This document shows positions 24,941 through 37,401 of a stretch of 64,000 bases of DNA, in pieces. The DNA lies in NCBI GenBank assembly GCA_019671005.1, contig CM033752.1:10974001-11038000 (forward strand), in the 5' to 3' direction. A program made the translations under genes and the position numbers. The DNA comes from Hibiscus mutabilis (lineage: Eukaryota > Streptophyta > Magnoliopsida > Malvales > Malvaceae). The notes under the pieces were generated by a model. That model was not told where the DNA came from. It saw nothing but the letters and a program-made list of their open reading frames with translations, and searched no databases. Numbering within the stretch: position 1 is the stretch's first letter; every line of letters starts with the position of its first letter.

Positions 24941-25221
24941 TTAATCTATATAATCATATTCAAAATCCCATAATCAAATGTTTCAACTCATAAAATTTGA
25001 TTTAATCTTATTTTGTGGTCACTTTGTTGGGTTTATGGCGTGCATGTCTAAATGGGCTTCACAGTGGACCCGTTGGAATTTTAACTGAGTAAAAAGTTTT
25101 GAAATTGAGGTTAAGCTATATAATCATATTCAAAAGCCCATAATCAAATATTTTAACTCATAAAATTTGATTTAATCTTATTTTTGGTCGTTTTGTTGGG
25201 TTTAAGGCGTGCATGTCTAAA
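24941..25221. repeat. 170-bp satellite array, block 3
   Basis: Ordinary monomers without the LINE-derived part, running up to the ORF1-only element. The last monomer is cut after gcatgtctaaat, which is repeated on the far side of the insertion at 27,741. Confidence 0.9.
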
Positions 25222-25222
25222 T

Positions 25223-26091
25223 TTTTTTGATCGATAAGTATGGCTTTATTGAAATGAGAAACCATACAAAATATCATTATGTGCCTCATTAAAAACCCCA
25301 TAATCCTAGTTTGAGAAAAAGAGTACACATAACGGTAAGAGGAACAAAAATGAACAAAACACGATGTAAACATAAGCCAACCACAAAAGAACTCGTAAAA
25401 CCACTGAAGCACAAAACGTATCAAAATCGCGAGACCAAGATAAAAATGCCATCAACAACGCTCGCACAAGAAAACTCAATAGATCGCAACCATAGAAACT
25501 GACTCCACGAGAACTAAATACCACGACGCCAAGTTGATCCTGCTAGTAACGCCAAAGAATGTGCCCCCTTATGATACCAAAGGTGGGTAATACCATAATT
25601 AAAAACATTTTCTACAAAAATTCTGCACAATCTTCCTATATGCATGTCCATTCCTCGCCAAAACAAGTCACATGCTCTCATTTGTCACCGAGGTTAGCAA
25701 GACATAGAGTTGATCCACTAAACAAACTACTACTTATCCCCTGAACCCAAACAAGTGAACGCTTTACCAACAACTGAAATATCCCCTAAACCCATGCTAA
25801 ACAAAAAACACCATAAAAACTTCGCCTATGACTAGAGCATCCATGCCTTTCTGCGGCAGTTGTCATCACATTTAAAACGCCCCCATACAAATCGCAATCT
25901 CCTACTCTAGAGACAACTCCCGAAGCAATGCCCATATAATAATAGTTCAACCTACACAGCAAAAGAAAAAAACTCTAATCATAAAAAAAGTCCAAATCCA
26001 TACCTTGCATATAAATAAAACGATGAAAACCAAGAAAACCATGTCGCCATGGTGCTGTCGAAGACCATGACAAAACCCATATCCCATGTCA
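25223..26091 (-). other. 3' tail of the ORF1-only LINE, including poly(A) signal
   Basis: About 870 bp follow the ORF1 stop in the place where ORF2 would be expected. Nothing in any frame resembles an endonuclease or reverse transcriptase. The last 110 bases carry a LINE-type end: a CTCTTTTTCTC tract, TTTTTAATGAGGCAC, then AATAAAGCC about 20 bases before a short A-run. The homologous region of the second copy is 54,313-55,208. Confidence 0.6.
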
Positions 26092-27732
26092 CTATTTTCC
26101 CTTCTCTCGTGCTTCTATTAGACGTGCAATGTCTTTGATTATTTCTTTTTCGTTGCCTATAGTCGATGCTCCTACCAATTTCCCATGAGCCAAAGTTTCT
26201 TGCGCCTCACGCAGGATAACCTTTTTCTGATGCATAAAATCAAAATTAGAAAGAGAACCATTAGCCAAGCCTTGAGAGTCCTTTGATTGTTTTCTTGGTA
26301 TGCCATGTCCTATTTTTCTTAGTTTTTCTTTAGCCTCCTCTTTTTCCTTTGCCGATAAGAAACTAAAGACTATGTCGGACATACTCCTTACCCTTATATT
26401 TACACCATCATGAGTAATAATCTCAGATTGAAAAACACTTGCATTCCTATAAAGTGGTCCATCTTCCTTAATGTGGTGCGAACTCACAGACGTTGTCCCA
26501 TGAACACATTCGCTCACATCCAAAACTCGTTGATTTTTATAGCAACTTCCCTCTCAACCATTCCTATCTGCTCATCGAATATCTCAACCCCTACCTCTAT
26601 CGATACCTCATCTACCCGTAGGTCCACCCTGCGCGTTTCCTCTAACATATATCCTGGCAAAATTATGTTAGCCGATATAGACTCCAGCATAAATGTTTCC
26701 CCTGAATTAGAGGCATCATCAACCGCCTCATTTTGTAGAGTAGTATCTGAAAGAGTTGCATCTCCAATATTCTCCACATAATTTGTTTTTCATTTCCAGT
26801 AACGGACTTGGAACTCTCCTCATCCAAATCACAGTTATTTTCATTTAGTATATCTTGGTTTGATTCCCTCCATGCTTCAACTTCGTGGACACTAATTGAA
26901 AAGACTCGACCATCCACTACCAAATCAATGGACTCTTCTATCTTATTTATATTCACTATGTTGATTAGGATTTGGCTACTTTCAAAGGAAGAAGGCATTT
27001 GCGTACAATCCGCAAGTCGAATTAACGATCCCCATAGCTGCTCAATAGACTCAAAAGATTGATACAGCCAAGCATGAACTGGAATTCCAGTTATAGATAG
27101 ACATACTCTCCTCGAATCCATTTTAATCTCAGGCGACCACTCTTTTATATAAGAAAACCATCTCCCTATATCCTTGAATCCAGGCAAACGTTTCTTCGAA
27201 ATCGGGTCATCACATCTTCTGAGGATCTTTGAACCAACTAGGTGCAACATTGAAAACCCACCTAACCCTACCTGATTTAATTCACCCACCAAATCTGTAA
27301 CAAAGTCCTTCCAAGTCGTCCAACCTACCATGCATTTTGCAGCACCGCCCAATTGTTTTTCTCAATGGAACCAATAACCCTTCGATTAGGCTGTTTAGGG
27401 TTATCGAACACCTTGTCTTTTACATCCCTCTTCCACCTCCAAAAAGAGTCATGAGCCCTTCCTTTTTCCCAAGAGACACTGATCTGTGATCCATGTAACC
27501 AAAATCCATCAAGCCTCTCAATCACCCTCAAAATATCATTCCTATTAGCCATTCTCACAAAACCAAAGCATGATCCGTCGGCCGCTCACTTATTTGGAAT
27601 GAATGCATCAACAACTATGACATGTCGATCAAATGCTTGCCAAAGTCCTTTAAAATGAAATCGCGGAGGGATATTACCCACAAAGCAAGTCCAAACCCGC
27701 TGGCAATGAACATCTGTGATTTCTCTCGCCAT
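26092..27732 (-). pseudogene. LINE ORF1 protein, RRM type, degenerate
   Basis: The ATG at 27,732 opens an RNA-recognition motif. RNP2-like WTCFVGNIP comes first, then a TGA after FIPNK, then RNP1-like SCFGFVRM in the same frame, and RLDGFWLHGSQISVSWEKGR. The rest is spread over shifted frames: 27352-26663 (229 codons, with SITGIPVHAW and a VDGRVFSISV strand typical of the DUF4283-like part of plant LINE ORF1), 26777-26514, and 26523-26092 (lysine and glutamate-rich C-terminus). In related LINEs this protein binds the element RNA. At least three frameshifts and one stop make this copy inactive. Confidence 0.75.
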
Positions 27733-27737
27733 TTGCC

Positions 27738-30700
27738 CGTGCATGTCTAAATGAACTTTACAGTAGACCCGTGAGAATTTTAACCAAGCAAAAATTTATG
27801 AAAATAAGGTTAAAATATATAATCATGTTCAAAAGCCAATAACTAAATATTTTAAGTCATAAAATTTGATTAAATCTTATTTTTGGGCGTTTTGTTGCGT
27901 TTAAGGCGTGCATGTCTAAATGGACTTTACAATGGACTCGTTGGAATTTTAACTGAGTAAAAAGTTCTAAAATTCAGGTTAAGCAAAATAATCTTTTTCA
28001 AAAGCCCATAACTAATATTTTAAGTCATAAAATATGATTTAATCTTATTTCGTGGTCGTTTTATTAGGCATGCATGTCTAAATGGGCTTCACAAAGTGGA
28101 CCCGATAACTCGTTGGAATTTTGTGGTCGTTTTATTAGGCGTGCATGTCTAAATGAGGATAAGATATATAATCATATTCAAAAGCCCATAATCAAATATT
28201 TTAACTCATAAAATTTGATTTAAACTTATTTTGTGGTCGTTTTGTTGGGTTTAAGGCATGCATGCCTAAATGGGCTTTATAGTGGTCCCGTTGGAATTTT
28301 AACTGAGTAAAATTTTTTGAAACTAAGGTTAAGCTATATAATCATATTAAAAAGCAGTAATCAAATATTTTAACTCATAAAAATTGATTTAATATTATGT
28401 TGTGGCCGTTTTGTTGGGTTTAAGGCATACATGTCTAAATGGGCTTTATAGTGGACCCGTTGGAATTTTAACCGAGTAAAAAATTTTGAAATTGAGGTTA
28501 AGATATATAATCATATTCAAAATCCCATAATCAAATATTTTAACTCATAAAATTTGATTTAATCTTATTTTGTGGTCGTTTTGTTGGTTTAAGGCGTGCA
28601 TGTCTAAATGGGCTTTACAGTGGACCCGTTGGAATTTTAATAGAGTAAAAATTTCTGAAAATAAGGTTAAGCAATATAATCATGTTTAAAACCCCATAAA
28701 TAAATATCTTAAGTCATAAAATATGATTTAATATTATTTTTGGGCGTTTTGTTGGGGTTTAAGGTGTGCATGTCTAAATGCGATTTACAGTAAACTCGTT
28801 GGAATTTTAACCGAGTAAAATTTTATAAACATGTTGTTAAGCTATATAATCATTTTCAAAAGCCCATAACTAAATATTTTAAGTTATAAAATTTGATTTA
28901 ATCTTATTTTTCGACCGTTTTGTTGTGGTTTAAGGCGTGCATGTCTAAATGGGCTTTACAGTGGACCCGTTAGAATTTTAACCGAGTAAAAGTTATAAAA
29001 TTGAAGTTAAGTTGTATAATCATGTTGAAAAGTGCATAACTAAATATTTTAAGTCACAAAATTGGATTTAATCTTATTTTTCGGTAGTTTTGTTGGGGTT
29101 TAAGACGTGCATGTCTAAATAGGCTTCATAGTGGACCCGTTTGAATTTTAACCGAGTAAAAAGTTTTGAAATTGAAGTTAAGCGATATAATCATATTCTA
29201 AATCCCATAATAAAATATTTTAACTCATAAAATTTGATTTAATCTTATTTTGTGGTCGTTTTGTTGGGTTTAAGGCATGCATGTCTAAATGGCTTTGCAG
29301 TGGACCCGTTGGAATTTTAACCGAGTAAAAATTTATAAAACTGAGTTTAAGCTATATAATCATGTTCAAAAACCCATAAATAAATATCTTAAGTCATAAA
29401 ATATGATTTAATCTTATTTTGGGCGCTTTGTTGGGGTTTAAGGCGTGCATGTCTAAATAGGCTTTACAGTGGACTCGTTAGAATTTTAACCGAGTAAAAA
29501 GTTCTAAAATTGGGATTAAGCTGTATAATCTTGATCAAAATCCCATAAGTAAATATTTTAAGTCATAAAATTTGATTTAATCTTATTTTTTGTTCGTTTT
29601 GTTGGGGTTTAAGGCGTACATGTATTTATGGGCTTTATAGTGGACCCGTCGGAATTTTAACCAAGTAAAAAATTTTGAAATTGGGGTTAAGATATATAAT
29701 AATATTAAAGAGCCCAAAATCAAATATTTTAACTCATAAAATTTGATTTAATCTTATTTTGTGGTAGTTTTGTTGGGTTTAAGAATGGGCTTCACAGTGG
29801 ACCCGTTGGAATTTTAACTGGGTAAAAAGTTTTGAAATTGAAGTTAAGATAGATAATCATATTCAAAATCACATAATAAAATATTTTAACTAAAAACAAT
29901 TGATTTAATCTTATTTAGTGGTTGTTTTGTTGGGTTTAAGGCGTGCATGTATAAATGGGCTTACAATGGACCCGTTGGAAATTTAACCAAGTAAAATTTT
30001 TGAAAATGCTATTAAGCTATATATTATATTCCATATCCCATAATCAAATATTTTAACTCATAAAATTTGATTTAATCTTATTTTGTGGACGTTTTGCTGG
30101 GTTTAAGGCATGTATGCTTAAATGGGCTTTACAATGGACCCGTTAGATTTTTCACCGTGTAAAAATTTCTGAAAAATGAGGTTAAGATATATAATCATCT
30201 TCAAAATCTCAAAAATAAATATTTTAAGTCATAAAATTTGATTTAATCTTATTTTGTGGCTGTTTTATTGGGTTTAATGCATGCATGTCTATATGGGCTC
30301 TATAGTGGCCCCGTTGAAATTTTAACCGAGTAAAAAATTTTGACAATGAGGTTAGGCTATATAATCATGTTCAAAATCCCATAACTAAATATCTTAAGAC
30401 ATAAAATATAATTTAATATTATTTTTGGGCTTTTTTTGGGGTTTAAGGTGTGTTTGTCTTAATGGGCTTTACAGTGGGCCTATTGAAATTTTAACCGAGT
30501 AAAAAGTTTTGAAATTAAAGTTAAGATGTATAATCATATTCCAAATCCCATAATCCAATATTTTAACTAATAAAACTTGATTTAATCTTATTTTGGGGCC
30601 ATTTTGTTGGGTTTAAGGTGTGCATGTCTAAATGAACTTTATAATTGACCAGTTGAAATTTTAACAGAATAAAATTTTTTGAAAATGAGGTTAAGCTATT

Positions 30701-32891
30701 CATGTTCAAAAGCCCATAACTAAATATTTTAAGTCATAAAATGAGATTTAATCTTAATTTGGGCATTTTGTTGCGGTTTAAGACGTGCATATCTAAATAG
30801 GTTAAGAAGTATAATCTTGTTCAAAACCCCATAACTAAATATTTTAAGTTATAAAATACGATTTAATCTTATTTTGTGGCCGTTTTAATGGGTTTAAGGC
30901 GTGCATTTCTAAATGCGCTTCACAGTGGACCCTTTGGAATTTAAATCGAGTAAAAAGTTTTGGAAATGAGGTTAAGCTATATAATCATGTTGAAAATCCC
31001 ATAACTAAATATCTTAAGTCATAAAATATGATTTAATCGTATTTTTGGGCGTTTTGTTGGGGTTTAAGGCGTGCATGTCTAAATGGGCTTCACAAAGGAG
31101 TCGTTGGAATTTTAATAGAGTAAAAAGTTCTAAAATTGGGACTAAGCTGTATAATCTTGTACAAAATTCAATAACTAAATATTTTTAGTCATAAAATATG
31201 ATTTAATCTTATTTTGTGGTCGTTTTGTTGGGCTTAAGGTCTGCATGTATAAATGGGCTTCACAATGGACCCATTGGAATTTAAACTGAGTAAAAAGTTT
31301 TGAAAATGAGGTTAAGCTATATAATCATGTTCATAATCCCATAACTAAATATCTTTAAGTCATAAAATATGATTTAATCTTATTTTGGGCGTTTTGTTGG
31401 GGTTTAAGGCGTGCATGTCTAAAAGGGCTTCACAGAGGAGTCGTAGGAATTTTAACAGAGTAAAAAGTTCTAAAATTGGGATTAAGCTATATAATCTTGT
31501 ACAAAAGCCAATAACTAATTATATTACGTCCTAAAATTTGATTTACTCTTATTTTTTGATCGTTTTGTTGAGGTTTAAGGCGTGCATGTCTAAATGGCCT
31601 TTATAGCGGACGGGTTGGAATTTTAACCGAGTAAAAAGTTTTAAAATTGAGGTTAAGATATATAATAATATTCCAAATCCCATAATCAAATATTTTAACT
31701 CGTAAAATTTGATTTAATCTTATTTTGTAGTCGTTTTGTTGATTTTAAGACGTGTATGCCTAAATAGGCTTTTTAGTGGACACGTTGGAATTTTAACCGA
31801 GAAAAAAATTATGAAAATGAGGTTAAGCTATATAATCATGTTCAAAAGCCCATATCTAAATATATTAAGTCCTAAAATATGATTTAATCTTATTTTTATG
31901 CATTTTTTTGTGGTTTAAGGCGTGCTTGTCTAAATGGGCTTTACAGTGGACTCGTAGGAATTTTAACTGAGTAAAATTTTCTAAAAATGATGTTAAGCTA
32001 TATAATCAATTTCAAACGCCCATAAATAAATATTTTAAGTCATAAAATTTAATTGAATCTTATTTTTAGGATGTTTTGTTGGGGTTTAAGGCGTGCATGT
32101 CAAAATGGGCTTTACAGTGGACCCTTTGGAATTTTAACCGAGTAAAATGTTTTGAATTTGAGGTTAAGCTATATAATCATATTAAAAAGCCCATAATAAA
32201 ATATTTTAACTCATAAAATTTGATTTAATCTTATTTTGTGGTCGTTTTGTTGGGCTTAAGGCGTGCATGTCTAAATGGGCTTCACAGTGGACCTATTGGA
32301 ATTTTAACCGAGTAAAAAGTTTTGAAATTGAAGTTAATCTATATAATCATATTCAAAAGCCCATAATTTTATTTTTTGGTTTTTTATTGGGTTTAAGGCG
32401 TGCATGTCTAAAAGGGCTTATAGTGGGCTCGTTGGAATTTTAACTGAGTAAATTTTTTTAAAATGATGTTAAGCTATATAATTATATTCCATAGCCCATA
32501 ATCAAATATTTTAACTCATAAAATTTGATTTAATCATATTTTCTGTCCGTTTTGATGGGTTTAAGGCGTGTATGTTTAAATGGGCTTTACAGTGGACCCG
32601 TTGGAATTTTAACAGTTTGAAAATGAGGTTAAGATATATAATCATGTTCAAAATGCCGTAACTAAATATTTTAAGTCAGAAAATGTGATTTAATATTATT
32701 TTTCGGCCATTTTTTGGGGTTTAAGACGTGCATGTCTAAATGGGCTTTACAGTGGACCCGTTGGAATTTTAACAGAGTAAATTTTTTTGAAATTGAGGTT
32801 AAGCTATATAATCATGTTCAAAACCCTATAACTAAATATTTTAAGTCGTGAAATTTGATTTAATCTTATTTTTGGGCGTTTTGATGGTGTT
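27738..32891. repeat. 170-bp satellite array, block 4
   Basis: About thirty monomers in mixed types. The part near 28,060-28,160 is shortened and scrambled. Around 30,270-32,891 the array has distinctive variants (for example gtctatatgggctctatagtgg near 30,290 and gatggtgtt at the end) that recur in the same order from about 49,430 to 51,804. This block is therefore a paralogous copy of that one. It stops where the Athila-like element begins. Confidence 0.93.
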
Positions 32892-34419
32892 TGTTGCGCG
32901 TAATAAGTGCTCCGCAATTGTGCAAGTGTACACGTCGCAAGTTATAATATAAAAGATATCGTCTCCACAAGGATTAATGCCACTTCAAGAATCTAATCTC
33001 TTGCACTGTAAAAGTAAAAGAGCACAAGTAGAAGAAAGTAGGAGTTTTAACTAATAACTAAACTATGAAAGCAATAAAGTAAAAGAATAAGTAACCAAAT
33101 AAGAGAGAATAGGCCAGGTTATCGAGAGTTGAGGTGTGATAGCCGATTGGATCATCTTGGTAAAAGAGTGCAAGGGCAACTCAGTTGCCATGGCAAATTG
33201 CACAGCGGGGTTGCCTTGGCAACTAATTGATGGTTCCCTGGGCGACTAGCTGGGCAACTACTTGGGCGGCTGGGCAGTAACTTCAAGGTTCGGCGGAGCG
33301 TTCTTCAATGGTTTCTTCTTATCCCTAAGTCAAAACTCTAGCTATTTGTGAATGCCTTGATAATACATCCCTGCGTGAATCAAGGGTGAACAATAACCAA
33401 TCTTGCGCTCCTCTTAGCCGTTGAAATCCTTAACTTATTCCTAAGCCGGATTAATCTTCACCAACAATAGATTGAATAAAGATCATACTCATTCATTTCT
33501 TGAATCTAACTCTCCCGGTATTAGATAAATAGATGAAGTTACGAATCCTCTCCCAATTCACTCGCAAACAAGAATAAGACCAAGAATGAGTAAACCTTGA
33601 ATAGAAAGTGCAAACTCTTATTACCTAAACAAAATCCAATTGTTTCTCACAACCACAAGATAGAATAACCTTAGCCAAATAAATTTAGTTCATGGCTAGG
33701 TTCCAAAGAAACACAAGATAAATAATTCCTAGCATAAACCTAATTGAACAAGAAAGAAAAAGATGAAGGATGGATGGAGCTTTGTCGAAATCTCCCTTGC
33801 CTTTGATCTTGTCGAAAATTCTCTCCTCCCTCCCCCTTGGAGTTGACGGCATGGCCTTCAATTTATAGGGCTAGGTCAAAGTCTTTTTTCGAGGAGGAAG
33901 TTAAGTTGGAATTAAATTATTTTTAAAGAATATAATTCTTTATTATATTTAAATTCCTTCTAGGATTTCTCCTATCTTCTTGTGATTTAATTTCTCTTTA
34001 ACCTCTTCATGGAAATCAAACTCCTTTGGGATTTAGCTTTGCTCCATGTCATCTTGGGCTTATCTAGTCATCGATTTTGACTACCATATCATCTTATTCC
34101 TTGTCAAAAATTGCCTTGGCAACTAGCTCGGCATCTCCTTCATGCATTGCCCTAGCAACTAGCTCAGCATCTCCTTCATGCATTGCCCTAGCAACTGGTT
34201 CCAGCCTTACTTTGGCAAGTGATTTTGGACACACACACAAAAACACACCAAAGCAGTATCTTTTCCCACAAAAACCACCAAGTTATGTAATCAAGCTCAA
34301 CGATGGAAAGAAACATGAATTAATGCATGAATGACTAATTATGCAATTTATATGAGCCTAAGTCTAACAATAATATGAGTAAAAAGGGTAATAAAAATAG
34401 TACTTTTGAACACTTATCA
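32892..34419 (-). repeat. 3' LTR of the Athila-like element
   Basis: Read on the minus strand it runs from TGATAAGTGTTC (34,419) to CGCGCAACA (32,892). It is 45 bp longer than the other LTR. The extra stretch is at about 34,006-34,050 (catggaaatcaaactcc...), bordered by a short ctt repeat, so the other LTR probably lost it. It contains three 36-bp tandem units with TTGCC starts at 34,111, 34,147 and 34,183, and several TTGCC..GGCAA motifs near 33,183-33,215. Confidence 0.93.
33861..33867 (-). promoter_or_regulatory. TATA-like box in the 3' LTR
   Basis: On the minus strand the sequence reads TATAAAT within a C/T-bounded context (CCCTATAAATTG). The same box is found in the 5' LTR. Position and sequence suggest the element's Pol II core promoter; no start site can be fixed from sequence alone. 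Confidence 0.4.
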
Positions 34420-34435
34420 CACCCCCAAACTCGAA
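34420..34435 (-). other. polypurine tract before the 3' LTR
   Basis: On the minus strand GAGTTTGGGGGTG lies immediately upstream of the TGATAAG start of the 3' LTR. This is the expected place for the primer of plus-strand DNA synthesis, and a T-interrupted purine run of this form suits Athila-type elements. Confidence 0.65.
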
Positions 34436-34703
34436 CTATTGACTGTCCTCAAGCAATGCAAACTAATAATTACCCGCCAAGACTTCAATTTTCCCAAACT
34501 TAGCTTTGAACTTGATTTTAATTCTCAGAACCGGGGCACAAAGTATGATTGGATTTTTATTTTTCGGAAAACTTAAGAGTTACTCAGAATCAAACTATAA
34601 TGCTTGTAAGTGTGTGCGGAGTTGTGTGCAAGTTGATTTTTCAGATTCTATGCCAACAAGAGGTTTTCAAATTACTTCATTGGGTTCTTTTAACATGTTT
34701 TAA

Positions 34704-34893
34704 CTAGAGCCAGTTTTGGGCACCTCTAGTGTTTTATTTTTTTAGTTTTATTAAGTTAATTAATTTATTTGACTAGAGCCGGTTTTGGGCACCTCTAGCA
34801 ATCAAATTTTTTGCACATACTAGAGCCAATTCGGGCACCTCTAGCAATAAATTTTTTTTAGCACATACTAGAGCCAATTTTGGGCGCCTCTAG
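34704..34893. repeat. four hairpin-forming repeats in the 3' untranslated region
   Basis: A 25-26-bp unit occurs at 34,704-34,729, 34,773-34,798, 34,820-34,844 and 34,868-34,893. Each begins CTAGAGCC and ends CCTCTAG, so the ends are complementary and can pair. The spacers are 43, 21 and 23 bp and are T-rich. They lie between the env-position ORF and the polypurine tract. Confidence 0.8.
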
Positions 34894-35202
34894 CATTCAT
34901 CCAATTTTTATTCTAATCCCCCAATTTTTTAACTATCAACCTAAGTTTGCTAGAATTCCTTAAATCAATCAAGCCACAATAGTGTTTCATAAAGTTTAGC
35001 ATCATAGTATGATTATAAGTGTTTCCATATTTATCCTAGAATAAAAATTCTATCAATTGAGTGCATTGGCAAAGTCATCATTGGATATTCATCAAATCTA
35101 GGCAATTTTTGTTCCAACTAAAGGCATGGCAAGCAATTTATGTATCCTAAATGCAATACTTAAGATGAATGCAACTAAATATGGTAACTAACTAATAACA
35201 AT

Positions 35203-35250
35203 CCCCCCAAACTCGAGTGAGGCATTGTCCTCAATGCATGCAATAAAGAA
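35203..35250 (-). other. second polypurine-like tract, duplicate of the LTR-proximal one
   Basis: The plus strand reads ccccccaaactcgag followed by cattgtcctcaatgcatgcaa. It closely resembles the region beside the 3' LTR (cccccaaactcgaac, then ctgtcctcaagcaatgcaa) about 780 bp away. On the minus strand both give a G-run with the same following context, so the polypurine region appears duplicated. Confidence 0.6.
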
Positions 35251-35446
35251 AAATAAAAATAAAGAAAAGTAAAATACAAATGAAGACTTACTCCGAGAGT
35301 TCATCGTCATGGATGATTAGTTTCCTTTTGGTCGGTATCTTGATTCTTTTCCTTGAACGCGATAGTTGCTTCCTTGTTGCCGATGGTGGAATTGATCCTC
35401 GTACGAGGTTGTCCTTATCGTCTTCTTCATCAATGTCATTGGCTTT

Positions 35447-36801
35447 TCACTTGGGCTTGGAGGATTCAATTGGTGCGGTCTTTGTTGGTGCAATGGAGGA
35501 CTCGTCTGAATCTAAAAAATCAGACAATGATTCAGTACGAGTTGATCCGGGCATAGGTGCTTTACCTTTGGCTTTTGCAGTGGTTGCCAGGGAGTCTTTA
35601 GCTTTGGTTGCCGCAACATCTTCAGTGTTAGTTGCCGTGGCAACTGCTTGGGCAGGTGCGGTGTAGGTTTCCGCGGCATCATCTGTTGTAGTTGCCGTGG
35701 CGACTGCTTTAATGGTTGTCGTGGCAAGGATCTCGGCAGGAAAGATTGGGAACGGCACACGGCTGTCCGGGTACTTTTCCAAGATGACTTGGGTGATGGC
35801 ATTGTTGTGATCCTTCATGTACCGCATGAACATTAGTTGCCGGTCTTCAAATTGCCTAAGTCGGCTCACCAACGGTTGCAAGAGTGCTTCAAAGTGTCTC
35901 GGGGTTGATGGCCGTGTTGCCCGATCATTAGGTGCTTGGGCATTAGGCGTTGCCGAGGTGGCAGGCGTTGTCGTGAAAATTGGAGGCATTGAGGATTTTA
36001 TCGGTGCAACTCCCATTAGCTTTCAGATTTGTGCTCGATTCCAACCGGACTTTGGTACTGCCTTTTCATCAGTGGACTCACTTGGGACATGCATCTCCTT
36101 GCAAAGATTGGAAATTAAGCAAGGGAAGAAAAGAGAACCCTTGTCTTTTGAGCTACATACAAAAATCTCATCACAAATAATTTTTCCAATGTTAGTGATG
36201 CGATTATGCAAGATAGAATGTTGAGCAAAAGACGAGGTGTATCAATGGTAGTATTGTGTGTGGTGGGCATTAAAGAAGTTTTAACAAACTTATTCCATAA
36301 TTTTGCCTCAGGTTTAAGCCGAAGGTGATTTACCATGACCTTGTATTTACCGTCGTTCCATTGAGTTCCCGGTAGAGTGAGTTCTTGAAGCACCTTGTCA
36401 AGTTGCTTGGGCATGAGTTGATCAACAAAGGCTTGATGCTCGTCCTTCTCAATGTAGAGCCTGTAAATGGTGTTGATGTTTTCGGGGCTTATGAGTATAG
36501 CCTTGTCACTTACAAAAACATAAGGATTATCCGGGTTAGGTGAGTGAGCATAGAATTCTCTTACCCATGAGATGTTACACAGTTCCGATTGATGGCAAAA
36601 TATTTTCCACTTTTGATGTGCAATCCTTTTGAAGATGAATGGTTCAAGGCTGAAATCTTGATGAGAGTTGGAGTATTCAAAGCCTTGTTCTTCGCAAATC
36701 TTCCGTCTTTCAAACTTGGAGTGAAATCTTTCTTGAACCACCGGTGTAGCAAACTTCTTGTATCTTGGTTCTTTGGAGGAACTTGGATGAACCAAAAATT
36801 C
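35447..36801 (-). pseudogene. env-position ORF of the Athila-like element
   Basis: A long frame runs upstream to 36,882, with the likely Met at 36,816-36,801 (MASKIEFL). Up to 36,115 it holds a domain resembling the 'putative plant transposon protein' family: REFYAHSPNP, then KAILISPENIN, then QWNDGKYKVM and a LLLNILSCIIASL stretch. After a frameshift, 36016-35447 gives a low-complexity C-terminal part rich in Ala, Thr and Pro. Athila elements carry such an extra ORF downstream of integrase. An envelope role has been proposed for the group but is not shown; I see no clear signal peptide or fusion segment. Confidence 0.6.
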
Positions 36802-36882
36802 AATTTTGGATGCCATGGATGATCTTGGTTGTGAGTTTGGTAAAAACAAAGAAAAAAACAAGAAGAAACTAAAGATTTGCAA

Positions 36883-37401
36883 GATGAAAAGTAGGAATAG
36901 GTTTCTTGGAAGTTAAGGGTGATGGGTTATATAGAAAAGATAGGTAGTAAATATAGTGGCTGAGATTAATTTTGGAATAAAGAGGAAAGGGGTTTCGATT
37001 TAGGGGAAGGGTGACGGCTAGGGGGTTTATTTAGGGTAAGTTGGAGGCTTTATATAAGCCTTAGATTCAGCCCATTAATTTTCTTGTTGAAGAAGTTTCC
37101 TTCTTGAATCAAAATTCCTCTTTTTCTTGAACTCTTTTCCTACAATTCAAAAACAAATAAAATAAGGATTAAAATTAAAGATAAACTAATAAAAGAAAAT
37201 AAATAAAGATGTGTAAAGAAATTCTTAAACTTAAAAAGATAAATCTGAAAGAAAGACGTAGTTTTAATTTTAAAGAAAATAAATAAATCTATCCTAAAAA
37301 GAACAAATAACCAAAAAAATAAAAAAATAGTTCGAAAAAATAAAAAATAAAAATAAAAATAGAAAGAAAAATAAAAAGAAAATATCAAAAGGAGAGCATT
37401 C
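36883..37401. other. AT-rich spacer between env-position ORF and integrase
   Basis: No convincing gene. The part at 37,140-37,400 is a low-complexity run of A and AAAT/AAAG tracts. A minus-strand frame there (37409-37140) reads as a Phe-rich, membrane-like peptide, which is simply what such a tract encodes. This is the stretch in which other Athila elements carry the leader of the downstream ORF. Confidence 0.6.

Larger units (their letters stand above)
25208..27752 (-). mobile_element. LINE-derived element with ORF1 only, copy 1 (with target duplication)
   Basis: A complete insertion of about 2.5 kb on the minus strand. A 15-bp direct repeat (cgtgcatgtctaaat) flanks it at 25,208-25,222 and 27,738-27,752. 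The 3' end (low coordinates) has an AATAAA signal and ends GATCGATCAAAAAAA-like, preceded by the tttttaatgaggc tail common in plant LINEs. The 5' end begins only about five bases before the ORF1 start codon. An RRM-type ORF1 is followed by a tail of about 0.87 kb. No endonuclease, reverse transcriptase or RNase H coding is present between them. The second copy at 54.3 kb has the same layout. Confidence 0.85.

Noticed and set aside
26410..26781. Plus-strand 123-codon frame
   Set aside because: It is antisense to the LINE ORF1 pseudogene, and its counterpart in copy 2 (55,745) is likewise antisense.
35280..35666. Plus-strand 128-codon frame in the Athila-like element
   Set aside because: It is antisense to the low-complexity end of the env-position ORF.
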